The notes beneath the pieces are model-generated. The model was given only the letters and a program-made list of their open reading frames with translations, was not told where the DNA came from and did not search any database. Source: Exophiala sp. HKRS030 (Eukaryota > Ascomycota > Eurotiomycetes > Chaetothyriales > Herpotrichiellaceae). Taken from it: a stretch of 64,000 nt of DNA. A program made the position numbers and the translations under genes. Below, one piece after another: positions 53,071 through 64,000 of the stretch. The number at the start of each line of letters is the position of its first letter. Position 1 is the stretch's first letter. The stretch covers positions 4,960,001 to 5,024,000 of the forward strand of contig JAHWDD010000004.1 in NCBI GenBank assembly GCA_023897205.1, in the 5' to 3' direction.

Positions 53071-55900
53071 ATGCAGAATTGGACTTGCTCTGAGGCGGGT
53101 TGCAACAGAACTTTTCGCAGGAAGTACCATTTGACCCGCCATGAGCAAACAAATCATAAACGGATAAGGCCATTTACTTGTTTTTCATGTGGGAGACCCT
53201 TTTCACGGAAGTAAGTTTTTGAACACAGGAAACTCCCTCACTGTTATATCTGGCACTATACTAATTCTGCATGTCAGGGATGCGTTGTTTCGCCATGGCC
53301 GTTTGTATCGGCATGCAACCACTGCCGCAGCACGGAAACGGAAACCAGAAACTGAATGCCTGATGTGCCAATCCCATGGGATTGAATGTGATGGAAATAC
53401 TCCTTGCTCCAGTTGTGCTGAGTCGCAGTCTCAGTGTATCAAGCCGAAACAGGATCAACAAGGTCGGACGACCTCAGAGACTGAAGCTATTCAATCTAGA
53501 GTCGATGTCGATGAAAAGTCGTTAATGTCCGACGATGATGATGCCCAAACCCATGATACCGTGTCAATCATCTCCGACAGAGTGGCTGGATCTGATGAAT
53601 CTCATAAGACCTTTTCAAATATATCTCTGATATCCAGAAACCAGCATGACGCTTCTTCAATCGAGCAGAGGACAGCCAGAATATGGCACTTCGGCAACCT
53701 GGAAGCGTTGAACCTGTACCAGACAGCAAGACCGCACAATAAGCGCATGTTGATACCTTCGGATGCCGAGCACACTGTGGCAGAGCATTGGGATGAGCCA
53801 TCAAGCACCCACCGGGCGGTTTTCGCTAACGAAGCAAATGAATTCGACATGCTCCCGCAACTAGAGCAGAATGAAGCCAGTCATGGTGTTGCCAACATGG
53901 TGGATTCGGGGCTAAACGAAATTAATTGCAATGTCGTACCGCAAGCGATGAAAGGTGTTGATGCAGATGCGACATCCATCTTAGCTAGCGTCCAATTCGT
54001 CAACCCAGACTCGGTCCAGTCTTTAGGAACACAGGCGTCGGAGTGTCTAAGCCCGCGCCATATCAATTCATCAATCAACACCAAAATGAATGTCGACGAG
54101 TTTACGACACTTGCGGAGCATCTGGACACGATTAAATGTATCTTGACAAACACCAATATTGACCTGTACTTCAAGCACTGGCACGCCAGATGGCCGTTAT
54201 TACACGCACCGTCCCAAGTTACTGAGGACGCCCCATTGGGGTTACAATGTTCCATGGCATTATTGGGATCGACGTTGAAAGACGACGGCCACGTTTCCGA
54301 TGAAGCTAAACAACTTCACGAATGCCTCTGGAATGATCTAATGCAAAAGATACCTTTGGTAAGTACTTCCGAGTACAGCATATCTGCTGCATCAGTCCAC
54401 TAATGCTTTACTCGCACGTAGTGTATGACTGGAAAGTCCTGCCTGCCACTCTATCAACAAGCTGTCCTCAACATCCTTCTTGCGATGGTCATCGGGGTAC
54501 GTCAAACTTTACAAACAAATCGTACATTTCTTGCTTACATTGATTCTCTCCTCTCAGAAAACTCCTCTCCTCAGAAACGCATATCTGCTTTTGAACATTC
54601 TCATTTCTACGCTTCGCCTCAATGGATCCTTGTCATTTGCAAACATCGTCGCGCGGTACAGTGATGTCGCCCCATCAAGACGAAATTGGATCCAGAGGGG
54701 ACTCGTTGTCCAGTAAGTAACTCATATGAGAGTCTATCGAAGGTGGTAGTCTTGTACGCGGATTGATCATTGACCCTCGATAGGCTCGTATACAGCTGTT
54801 TCCGACTTGGCTGTCATCTCAGTTTGATCCTGGACCTTCCACCATTGCTCCGATTCGAAGAAATCAACGTGCCGTTTCCCCCAACCAATGCTGCTTGGGA
54901 TGCGCCCGACTCAGAGTGGACCTCCGCCCTTGCCAACGAGCCACCTCACCGTGCCCATGGACCCTTTAATTTCTTGTGTTCACTCGCAATGTCTCGTCTA
55001 ACGGCGGTCGATCGATTGAAGTTACCAGGGTTCTTTACGCCTCAGGATTTCGAACTGGGCATGTGCGGGATGCAGTCACGACTTTGGGAAGAGACACAGT
55101 GTCGGAACATCAGCGCGAAACTCGCACTGGCGCACACAAAGTACGAAATCGACGAGGCCGACGAGCAAGCTTTGGGATACAACCAGAGCTGGCCTGTGCT
55201 CATGGGAATCTGGCGTGTCACAATGGAGCAGTTCAGGCAGTCTGGGTTCCACCGTTCAACGCCCGAGTGCGAAAAGGAAGCCTACGTCACCGGCATGACT
55301 CTACACCACGCCGGTCTGATCCGTGTGCATTCCGACCTTCCCCTGATCCGACAACTTGTCCAAGGTCTCTGCGACGGCGGTTCCCCTGCACAACCTCAGT
55401 ACATTCGCCAACTCGAGGTTCAGGTGCAACAGTGGGCCCGGTCCCATGGGGTGAAGGAGGCACTGTGGCACGCAGCGCAAATCGTGGTGCTTCTAGACAA
55501 GGAGACGCAGGGTGCAGACTCGGAACGATCCTCTGTCAGTTTCGCCGCGGCCGAGTGTTTGTTCAGGGCGGCCCTGGCGATTTGGGCATGCTCCCGGGCA
55601 AACATGATATGCGACCTGTGCGGGCCGGCGGCCGCGGTGCCTCAAGATCTGCACGGTCGACCTTATTCGACGCGCGATCGAGAAGAGTTTGAACTCACGA
55701 CGTTGAGTGACAACTCGAAGAGGTACGAGTCGTGGTTGAGAAGGGGCGGGCGGTCATCCATCGAAGGCGTGCTTGTCTGCTCTTGCAACATGCCCAGGTT
55801 GGTCGACAGGTGCTGTGACCTGCTTCGGAAATGTGCTCTGGTCTCGGGAGGGTGCGACAGATATGTACATGTATTGAAGACTTGTATTCTTCATCCTTGA
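53071..55900 (+). CDS. Transcription factor with two C2H2 fingers plus a Zn2Cys6 cluster
   Basis: Exons 53071-53210, 53278-54358, 54422-54496, 54558-54712 and 54784-55900; introns 61-71 bp; 855 aa. Two C2H2 fingers open the protein: C6-x4-C11-x12-H24-x4-H29 and C37-x2-C40-x12-H53-x5-H59. The first intron splits finger 2. Directly after comes a canonical Zn2Cys6 cluster, C74-x2-C77-x6-C84-x5-C90-x2-C93-x6-C100. Residues about 110-350 are acidic and Ser-rich. The rest resembles the C2H2-type regulator's fungal transcription-factor domain (FKHWHARWPLLHAPSQV, GCHLSLILDLPPLLRFEEINVPFPPT). Dual-finger regulators of this kind are known in filamentous fungi but are uncommon. Target genes unknown; the next gene is an amino-acid permease on the opposite strand. 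Confidence 0.85.
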
Positions 55901-57466
55901 GATGTCGAAGAAATGAGGAGGTATGCAATCACCCCGTACAGCGTGGGGCGGTGGCAAGTTGTTGCATGCCAAGGCACCTGGGAAGAAAAATATCCTACCA
56001 TAGAAAGAACTACGGGCAGCTTCTACGGAGTGAGAGATTAGTTTTCCTCCCCATTCGCCACCACGCCAATCTACTCCGTACAGTATGTAAAAGTTGCTTT
56101 TTTGGTTGAGAAAGTACGGAGTACGGAGTACGGAGTAGATTGATTTGGGGGGGGGCGAGGGGGACGGGGGGGAGATTTGAGAGGGGAGCCACCCCCAGAG
56201 AATAGGTAAGTGGTAGGTACATAAAGGAGGGAAACTTTTTTTGTTGTTGTGTGGAATGTCTCCGTGTGATGTTGTAGACATTACCTAAGAGGTATATACC
56301 TTCGTGGACCTCGGGGGGGAGGGATGGAGACATCCAAACCACAAAGTACGAGTACGGGGTAATAAGTGGGTGTCGGATAACAGAGGATATTACGGAGTAG
56401 GTACGGAGTACAGATGTACGGAGTACATGTACCGGGGTAAAAGGGGTAGTCAATAGTTAATACCTAAAAGGAAGGCCGACAGAGGAAAACGACAACTAGA
56501 TACGGAGTACGGATACTCCGTATCGATACTTGTACAGTAAAACCAACCTTGGTGTAATTACGCGAGTACGAGTTTCAAGTTCGGATTTCGCCTATCACGG
56601 GCTTTTACCTGTTTTGACTCGTTGTTGTTGTACACTATTCCGTATGTACACAGGTGGTGGTTTGGTTTTTTGTTTTTGTTTTTTCCCGCTTGAGTACTCG
56701 GTAGACAAAAAAAAGTCCACATTGATTTTCGCCTTCGCCTTCGCCTTTTCTCTAACCCATCACAAACCCCCCCCCCCCCCCCTTGCCACAAAGGTTTCAA
56801 AACTGTTCACACCTACATACCTTGCAAGGGTAGACTAGTTACGGAAGAGTCATGACACAGAGAGTAAAGGGGGACCAACAACAAACGAGTACGGAAATAG
56901 ACGTCGCCAGTTCTGTTCGCGCGCAGTACGGAAGGGCCTTGATGTCCTTTGACATTCGACCCTTTTGTACTCCGTAAGAACTCTCAAGATCCTAGCTCGG
57001 TACAGGGGGCAAGAGACACCATATCTACAATGTTCCCTTCATTCCTGAATTGATGGAAAAAGTGATATTTTTCAAAATCACAAATGGTTTCAAAAAAAGT
57101 ATTATATAAAGATCTGCAGCCTTGTCCGTGGATCTGGGTATCTGTTGATCGGTACCTCAAGTATAACTATTTTTGACATTTGGCTATCGGTACTATACAC
57201 AACAACACGACTCGTTTCTTTCACCTCTCCTCTCCCTCACACACCCCAAAACTCCCAACGATTGGCTCATGCCCGGTGATTGTAGCGGCTACGGTTCGTT
57301 GCAGAAAATTTTACGAACGTATTCCGTAAAACGCTGTTTGATTCATGCTCACAGACAACACCCCGAGGGGAGTCTTTAGTCTTTCCTTCTCTCGAGTTTT
57401 TGGGTTTCTCCTTGGTCCCATGGTTCCCATGGAATGGAAAAACAAAAAAAAACAACCCTCTCGAGC
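55901..57466. other. Convergent intergenic region rich in TACGGAGTA
   Basis: 1,566 bp between convergent stops, with ten exact TACGGAGTA/TACTCCGTA copies (56072 to 56975), including a head-to-tail triplet at 56115-56137. It also has G-rich runs (about 56146-56172) and an 18-base-scale poly-C (about 56768-56782). No gene seen. Confidence 0.55.
56115..56137. repeat. Tandem TACGGAGTA (three overlapping copies)
   Basis: Three 7-bp ACGGAGT units in tandem make three overlapping TACGGAGTA words. More copies follow at 56391-56399, 56402-56410, 56417-56425, 56501-56509 and 56514-56522. Confidence 0.75.
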
Positions 57467-59506
57467 CTAAATGATGTTTCTGATGACAGACATAATATAA
57501 CCCTTGGCACCCTTTTTCTCGTTTTCCGCTTGCAAGGATTGGATACTGGCACGTCTCTGATCCTGTGGGACGTTGCGACCACTGATGTATTGCTGAGTCT
57601 CTCTCATGCCCGTGTAGATGTCGATATCCTTGGCCCTGGTGAACAATGGGCGATCTGAGGGTCGGTAAATCCAGCTGTAGACCTTCCAACACAGATACAG
57701 GAAAATGAGAAGGGGACCGGCAAGGTAGAGTTGGAAGAATGTGTTGGCATTCAAGTAGGGACCGCCGACTGGGTACAGTGCGACGTAGAATTGAGCGATC
57801 AAACCGATCAAGCAGATAAAGGAACAAAGCCATGAGCCCCAGACACCCCACGCGGCGCGGAAGGGGAGTTCGTCCACGGTGTGACCCTGGGCTTTCCAGG
57901 CAGCGCGGAAGCGGATGTGAGCTAGACCGATACTGCCGTAGACGAAGAGAATGGCGAGACCCGACAGAGACAGAAGCCAGTTGAAAATCGTGCCACCGTC
58001 GCTGGCCAAGTTGATGAAAGCGAGGCACCCAAAGAGAAGCTGGAGGATGACCACCGAAACGGGACGGCCCTTCTTGTCGACGTAAGCAAGGATCTTAGGA
58101 CCCATGCCATTGGCAGCGAGAGCCTGGATGGTTCGGGTCGATCCAAAAGTACACGAGTTCGCAACACTCATGACAGCCATCAAGATGACAGCGTTCATGA
58201 TGGATGGGAGGACCTTGATGCCAGCGAGCTGGATTGCAATGACGAAAGGTGAGTGGCGGGATTCGGAACCCTCTCCACTGTACAGAGGGCTGTTCTCAGG
58301 TACAATCAACCCGACAAGGAAGAGGTTGACGATGTAGAAGATACAGATACGCCACACGACCTGCTTGGAGGCCCTTGGGATCTCCCTCTTGGGGTCTTCG
58401 GCTTCAGCAGCAGCCAATCCAGTAAGCTCAGTACCAGTGTAGGCGAAAGCAGCGGTGACGAAGACGCTGCAAAAGCCGTGGAATCCGTTGAGGAAGGCCT
58501 CGTAAGGTGAATGCCAGTATCGGGCTCCAATGTAGCCTCTGTCATCGCTTGGAACTCCACCACAGTTGATGATGATTCCAAGAATCATGAAACCCACGCA
58601 GGCGGTGACCTTGATAATACTGAGGACGAATTCGACCTAATATGATCCGTTAGCCCAATTCGATTCCTTTGGGCAATACAGATATTTTTTGGGGAGACCT
58701 ACCTCGCCATATCCTCTCACACCGAAAAATTGAATAGCAACCAAGGCGACAAGAAGTGGAACGATCCAAGCGCTGTTGTTGATACCATCGGATCCGGGCC
58801 AGTAGTGGATAATATTGCAAGCAGCCGAAATTTCAAAAGGAAGCACCGTCAGCCAAGAGATAGCGTATTCCCAACCACAAGCAAATCCAAGCGAGGGATC
58901 GACGAAGCGACAGATGTACATGGTGAAGGCGCCGTTGATCGGGTACATGACGCTCAATTCTGCGAGGGCTTGCATCATGAGATAGCTAAAAAAGACGATG
59001 ATGTCAGACAAGAGACCAAACTGCGGCATGGCGTTTGACTAGACGCGACTAGACAGGACTTACACCATGAGACCTGCAAAGGAGAGAAAGGTTAGCCATT
59101 GCTTTGCAATTTCTTGTCGCGGACCTCGATAAGAGGAATAGAATGAGTACTCACCGATAATCATGAAACCAAGAAGCACAGAACCTGGGCCACCAGTCTG
59201 GAAAGCACCGCCGGAACCAATAAACAGACCGGCACCAATGGCACCACCACTGCGAGGATGAGGTCAGTATACACCGAGAGTGGAACGGATCAATGGAGAG
59301 GCTTACATGGCAATCATCTGCATGTGTCTACCTCTCAGATTACGATGAAGCGCATTCTGGTCGGTTGTTACCATGGCCTGGTCTTCTGGGTCGACGCTGA
59401 ATTGTCGGCCGCGTGCATGTGCCGAGAAGGAGTTGTTACGACCTTCACCGGGGAGGCCGTTGACATCCTTCTCGCCAGTGACATTGGCGTCGTTTTTGAG
59501 ACTCAT
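57467..59506 (-). CDS. Amino-acid permease (yeast AAT/GAP family), with 10-nt microexon
   Basis: Exons on the minus strand: 59307-59506, 59155-59249, 59064-59073, 58703-58985 and 57467-58636; 585 aa. The third exon is 10 nt (GTCTCATGGT) between 81- and 78-bp introns. Only with it does the protein read GFMIIGLMVYLMMQALAELSVMYP, the conserved TM2 region. Other family strings: RHMQMIAIGGAIGAGLFIGSG (TM1), ICRFVDPSLGFACGWEYAISW, FSVFVTAAFAYTGTELTGLAAAE and NSCTFGSTRTIQALAANGMGPKI. Twelve membrane spans are expected; plasma-membrane uptake of amino acids, specificity unknown. The N-terminal tail has Lys and Asp/Glu typical of ubiquitin-regulated permeases. Possible GATA sites lie upstream (59888-59894, 59996-60001). 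Confidence 0.9.
59064..59073 (-). other. 10-nt microexon of the permease
   Basis: Flanked by TTTGCAG upstream and GTAAGT downstream in transcript sense. It completes a split Gly codon, then reads Leu, Met and the first two bases of Val. Skipping would shift the frame. Confidence 0.75.
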
Positions 59507-61212
59507 GGTTGCTGCAGATACTCAATGGGCAGGAGAAGAGGGAGAGGTTGAGGGAGAGAGAAGAAAGACGTGTCAGGTGTGAGATTGACCTGGTGCTTCC
59601 TCCCTCCTCTTTATACGACCCAAGCTTCCCAAGCGCCACAAGCTCGACAAGCACCTCGACCAAGCAACCCTTGACCTGCCTTGGTGAACCCATGCTGTAA
59701 CTGACCTGCGCAGTTAGTGTTAGCGACATGCAACTACGGTAATTCCTCCGCAGATAGGCGTCCACCATCGATTCGAAGAGTGGTTCGGGGCGCAACAGAT
59801 CCCGGAGTCCATCGCCTTCGTATTGGTGGCTGCCACATTGAGGTAACATCGGGCTGACCAGCGCCAGTCCACAATGGGCATGGGTCGAGATAAGGTCTGT
59901 CGATACGGCGTGTCATTGGCTCGAATTCACCTTGATTAGCCAACCTTGGTCTGCGTATTTCCTTCTAGAATCACTTGGGGCCATTCAAGTGTCATAGATA
60001 GGGATGTCGCACTCGGAGGTGGCGAGGGTCCTTAGTGGCCTGTGCTTCTGTGAGCCTTGGGGCGGGGGAGGCCGTTGTGCTGGTTGTGGTAGGTCGAGAA
60101 GCTTCAGAACAACTCATTACAGAGACCACCACACGACAAGCGACACCACCCAGAGGCCAATAGCGTGATACTGTCCCCCGGTCCAGTCAAGCCCATAGCC
60201 CAGATCGAGCCGTGCGTGGTTTGACGGGGCTGTCCATCAGATGATGCTTGCACTCGCAAAGGAAGGGATATGCAGCCACCTGCAGCCACCACTTTGCAGA
60301 AGAAACTTCTCGCCTGCCAGTACGGAGTACGAGTACCATCCATCATCGCCCACACCGAACACCCTGCTGTATCCGTTACCCTGATCCGAGAACCGTCCGG
60401 CTCACTACTCCCTAAACAGTACAACATCGTCGTCACCCGTTTGCTGGCGAGCCACGTGTGATCGGCTACGTGCGGCATCGTCCATGGACGTACGAGTACG
60501 AGTACTACACAGGACTTTGAAGCCCTCGTGCGAAGGGCCGTGAGATACAATACTGTAGATCCCTCACGCGACTCGATCTACCGTGCATGACTCGCGCAAG
60601 CTCCCACTCCTTAGTCCAGTACGAGTAGCCGCAAGTACGGAGTACAAGTACAAGTAGTACAAATATTAACCTTGGCATCTAATTGTTACGTACAGCTAGT
60701 CCCAGCATGAGCCGCAGCCCCGGCCAAATCTGGGGAGAACCTCCTGCATTTCTATTGGGCCATCTTTTGGCTTGGCATCATGAAAAAAGTTCCTGCGCGA
60801 CGTACAGAGTATTGTGTACTGTACAGTGTGTATTGGATCAGATTCCCGCGTTGAAGGATCCAACCCTTTGCAATTTCATCCAATCCTCATTGCTTCGCGC
60901 CCTTAATCAACCTGAATACTTCTTTGTCCAAACCCGCCAACGCAAGCTCTCGGCCAGTTGATCCGGGGGATTCTGGTCACCACCGCAACAGCACGTGCAA
61001 AACAAGTTCCCATCAAGAGACCTGTGCCGTGTGGGACTTCTCAATCCTCTCGCGACCCTTTGTCAAGAAAGTGAGGATTGGTCGGCACTTGCTAAACTCT
61101 TTTTTCTACCCTGGTAGAACTTGTGCGGAAATAGCGTCTCTCCGACGAGAGAATCCGATCAAGCCTTCAACTTTGGCATTCCGAGCCCACACTTCCCCTC
61201 CGTTTCGCAATC
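59507..61212. promoter_or_regulatory. Divergent spacer permease / LEA1
   Basis: 1,706 bp with both promoters. A pyrimidine-rich leader lies next to the permease start. HGATAR-type sites are at 59888-59894 and 59996-60001 (possible AreA control of the permease). TACGGAGTA copies are at 60321-60329 and 60636-60644, with extra ACGAGTAC variants. Open frames present are unsupported. Confidence 0.45.
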
Positions 61213-62121
61213 ATGAGGCTCACGGCCGACCTGATCAACAACTCGTTGTCATATTTAAATCCACTCAAGGAGCGGGAGCTTGACCTACGAGGTATGTCTG
61301 AAAAGAGCAGATGCTACACTCGAATCATTTTGGAGCATGCAGAACATAATTGACCACACTCCGGTGTATTTGCGACGTTACAGGCCATAAAATCCCTATC
61401 ATCGAGAACCTTGGTGTTGCCGGGCCACAAGATGCCATCGACTTCACAGACAACGACATCGCCACAATCTCCAATTTCCCCCTCTCCCCTCGGTTAAACA
61501 CGCTGCTATGTGCGCGAAATCGGATACAGAGCGTCGACAAAAGAATTGCAGAACAAATACCAAACTTGACAACGCTGGTACTCACTGCGAATCACGTCAA
61601 AGAGCTGGCAGATCTCGACGGGTTGAGTTTATGTGGAAAGTTGACACATCTCTGTTTGCTGGAGAATCCGGTAACGAGAAAAGAAGTAGGTGGTCAAGAC
61701 GTCTGTGGTATACAACTTCTTGAACCGATGATGCTGACTTCTGGGGTTTCTACAGCACTACAGACTCTACCTGATATGGGCAAATCCGTCGTTACGATTC
61801 CTTGACTATCAAAAGGTCCGAGAGGCCGAGCGCGAGCAGGCCACTGAATTGTTTGGCACCGCTGAAGAGCCCTCGGAATTGGCAGCAAGGATTAAAGGTG
61901 TCAAGACCAGATCATTCGACGTATCGGGTGCCGGCGTCAACGGCAAGGCAGAGGGTAAACGGAAAGGTGTACGGACACAATTGACAGAGACGGAGAAGAA
62001 GAGAGTGCAAGAAATGATCAAGAATGCAAAGAGTCTAGCCGAAATCACAAGCATAGAGAAAGATCTCGCCGAAGGTCGCATACCAGCCGGTGCAGCTGAT
62101 GCAGATAGAATGGTGTCATAA
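61213..62121 (+). CDS. lea1: U2 snRNP protein A' (Lea1), leucine-rich repeats
   Basis: Exons 61213-61291, 61384-61685 and 61756-62121 (introns 92 and 70 bp); 248 aa, the usual size. It starts MRLTADLINNSLSYLNPLKERELDLRG, the diagnostic U2A' N-terminus. Leucine-rich repeats follow (IDFTDNDIATISNFP, LNTLLCARNRIQSV, LTTLVLTANHVKELADLDGL) and the capping LCLLENPVTRKEHYRLYLIWANPSLRFLDYQKV. The second join gives KEHYRLYL. With U2B'' it binds stem-loop IV of U2 snRNA in the spliceosome. The C-terminus is a basic helical tail. Confidence 0.93.
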
Positions 62122-62300
62122 ACGATGTCGCGAGTGTAAAGACCAGGACGACACCTCGAATCTGTAGTGGTTGGCAAAGCATTCATGACCTTGTAACATA
62201 GCGCCGCCAATCTATCAGGTTCTTCTCACACGAGCAGTTTGAAAATAAACCTTTACCGGCTATTCCCTCTTGCGTCCTTGAAACTCCGATCCTATGTATC

Positions 62301-63246
62301 CTATTTCTCAAGTAAGAATTTCCAAAATGCCTGGCTCACAATCAAACCATCGTGCGGCAAATCCACCTTCTTCATGTGTTCATTGTACGCCTCGTCATCA
62401 AAGATGCCGGTGGCGTGTCGGGTATTGACGATTTCGTCCATGATTTCCTTGTTAAACTCAGGATGACCTTGGACGGTCAGCAGTCGTTTAGGTGAATACA
62501 TGCCCTGTACTTTGCAGACGGGCGAAGATCCCAGCTCCTCGACGCCCTCTGGATAGAAAAAGACACAGTCACGGTGCATCTGGTGTATACGCTGAAACAA
62601 CCCCAAAAATGTTAGTATATCCCGATCCTTTCGGCCAACATGGTTCGTCACCTGGGGGGCCAACACCCATGGACTTCACGTACCAATTTCTCGGTACCGA
62701 AAAGTTCTTTTCCTCTCGGTGACAAATCGACCTCGTTCACCGCGGCCTCCCAACCTAAAGGATTCCTCCCGACTCCGGCCTTCAATGCCCTCCCCACGAT
62801 CTGATGACCGAAGCAGACACCAATCACTCGAACCTTTGTTTCTGACAAGATCATTGCGGTGTATTCGACTAGTTTGTTGATCCATGGGGTATCGGCGAAG
62901 GAGTCATGTTCTATCGACGAAGTTCCTTTGGTCAATATGACCCGGCCTCAAAAGAGAAGGGGTGGGATAGTCTAAAAGGGAGTGTTTCCTTACTCGAGCC
63001 GGTGATGAGAATGGCATCAATCGTATCAGGGTTGGGATACTTGTCAGGTTCCAACTCGACTTGCCATTTCGACACCTCGAATCCCGTCTCGGGATCTAAA
63101 TCTGGTCGACCCAAGGCCTTTGCGCCGGCTCGAAGCAAGAACTCGAATACGCCACCATACCCTTGAAACTTGGCCTTGGTTTTGGGCAACGGTGTGTCGC
63201 ATTCAAGGACGGCTATTCGATAAGGATGTTGCTTTTTCAAATTCAT
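62301..63246 (-). CDS. Class I glutamine amidotransferase-like protein
   Basis: Exons 62994-63246, 62684-62925 and 62301-62591 (introns 68 and 92 bp); 261 aa. The GATase1 catalytic triad is complete: nucleophile C122 in GVCFGHQIVG, and H208/E210 in VQGHPEF. The N-terminus YRIAVLECDTPL and LITGS are typical of fungal stand-alone GATase1 proteins (GMP-synthase-like, S. pombe and yeast YLR126C-like). No synthetase domain is attached, so it is either a free amidotransferase/peptidase or works with a partner. The last join restores the conserved RIHQMHRD. Convergent with LEA1, stops 179 bp apart. Confidence 0.87.
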
Positions 63247-64000
63247 GGTATGTTATCGTAGGGGGGAAGAGAGAGAGAGAGAGAACACAGTGAAATGTCG
63301 AGGGAGGAATCGAATGTTAGAGCATCATCTTGGAGGCCAACTTGTTTTTATATGAATCAATGTCGATGAGAAAAGATGTGTTGGTCGTCTTTCTGTTTCC
63401 CTTATCTAATTCTATGGAGCCCATTTCATACGCCCTTGTCAAAGAAATCCGCCTCTTCATTCCGTACACGACAAATCAGTCATCCAATGGGCACCAATTG
63501 CGTGAGGAGCGGAATACGGATTTGAGCGCATCATAGGGCGTTGGGGGGCCGAACGAGCGGACATTCGAAAGTCCGCCTGAAGAAGCCCTAACGAGAAAGG
63601 TAAATAGGGCTCAAGCTACTCCCGCTTATGGGCTCTCACGGGCTTGGTTAAAAGGCCTATGACCCCAATAAAGACACCTACTGCGGAATACCGCAGCCTG
63701 ATTTGTCGGCTTGACCTCGCCAGGCTGCGTTAGGCCATTTCTTCAGTCGACTTCTTTGGAGGGGCATCGGGTTGCAGTACAATAAAATTGGATAACCGAC
63801 TACTCGGTTTTCTTGCATGGTCACAAGCACGACTTCGACCACCCGACTTATCGACACGAAGCAGTGCATGAAAGAGCCCTCTCTGCAGCAAACTTCCGGC
63901 AGAGGACGCAGATACGAAGGTCTTAGGTGAGATTCGCTTGGTGTTTCTTTTTGTCATCTCATCAGCCTCAAGTGGTCAACATTTCGTTCATGCCGCCTGG
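63247..64000. promoter_or_regulatory. Amidotransferase promoter to window end
   Basis: 754 bp. A short GA repeat (about 63267-63284) lies just upstream of the start. No gene or other repeat recognised up to the edge. Confidence 0.4.
63267..63284. repeat. GA dinucleotide repeat
   Basis: About nine GA units in the leader of the amidotransferase gene. Confidence 0.8.

Noticed and set aside
1..64000. tRNA, rRNA, transposon or CRISPR
   Set aside because: No T-loop-like GTTCGAAAC context with plausible stems, no rRNA stretch, no transposase or integrase motifs and no spaced direct repeats found by reading.

Overview
This window is from the nuclear genome of a filamentous ascomycete (Pezizomycotina). 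The genes have short introns (mostly 45-90 bp, GT...AG), many proteins have low-complexity Ser/Thr-rich tails, and the content is typically fungal: Zn2Cys6 regulators, sugar and amino-acid permeases, and Lst4, Iml1, Vps15, Bcd1 and Lea1 homologues. The overall look resembles Eurotiomycetes or black-yeast relatives, but this is only an impression. I saw no rRNA, tRNA, CRISPR array, transposon or viral gene.

Region 1 (1-8862) looks like a carbohydrate catabolic cluster. It holds the 5' part of a xylitol/sorbitol dehydrogenase (minus), a divergent P-loop sugar- or nucleoside-kinase-like gene, a polyol/ketose-type SDR, a Zn2Cys6 regulator (minus), a seven-exon MFS sugar transporter (minus) and a second SDR divergent from the transporter. 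Uptake, two-way polyol/ketose redox steps, a possible kinase and a regulator lie together. Two exact CGG-N11-CCG sites and one near-match sit in its promoters.

Region 2 (8863-22116) holds a small frameshifted ORF with two C9 tracts, a hotdog thioesterase, a DENN-domain protein, a 2.76-kb gene-free interval, the snoRNP assembly factor Bcd1, a third SDR and a 3-hydroxyacyl-CoA-dehydrogenase-like enzyme.

Region 3 (22947-52542) is housekeeping and endomembrane: a TBC Rab-GAP, Vps15, a RING/SNF2 ATPase, Lst4 (FNIP-like), Iml1 (SEACIT/GATOR1), an Ynd1-like apyrase and a GPAT/DHAPAT-like acyltransferase. Lst4 and Iml1 act on the Rag GTPase-TORC1 branch at the vacuole and are neighbours here in tandem; Vps15 of the Vps34 complex is close by.

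Region 4 (53071-64000) holds a regulator with two C2H2 fingers plus a Zn2Cys6 cluster, an amino-acid permease whose gene contains a 10-nt microexon, the spliceosomal U2A' homologue Lea1 and a class I glutamine amidotransferase. Its long intergenic stretches are studded with the 9-mer TACGGAGTA/TACTCCGTA. Exon boundaries were set by eye from splice signals, reading frame and family conservation; no transcript data were available.
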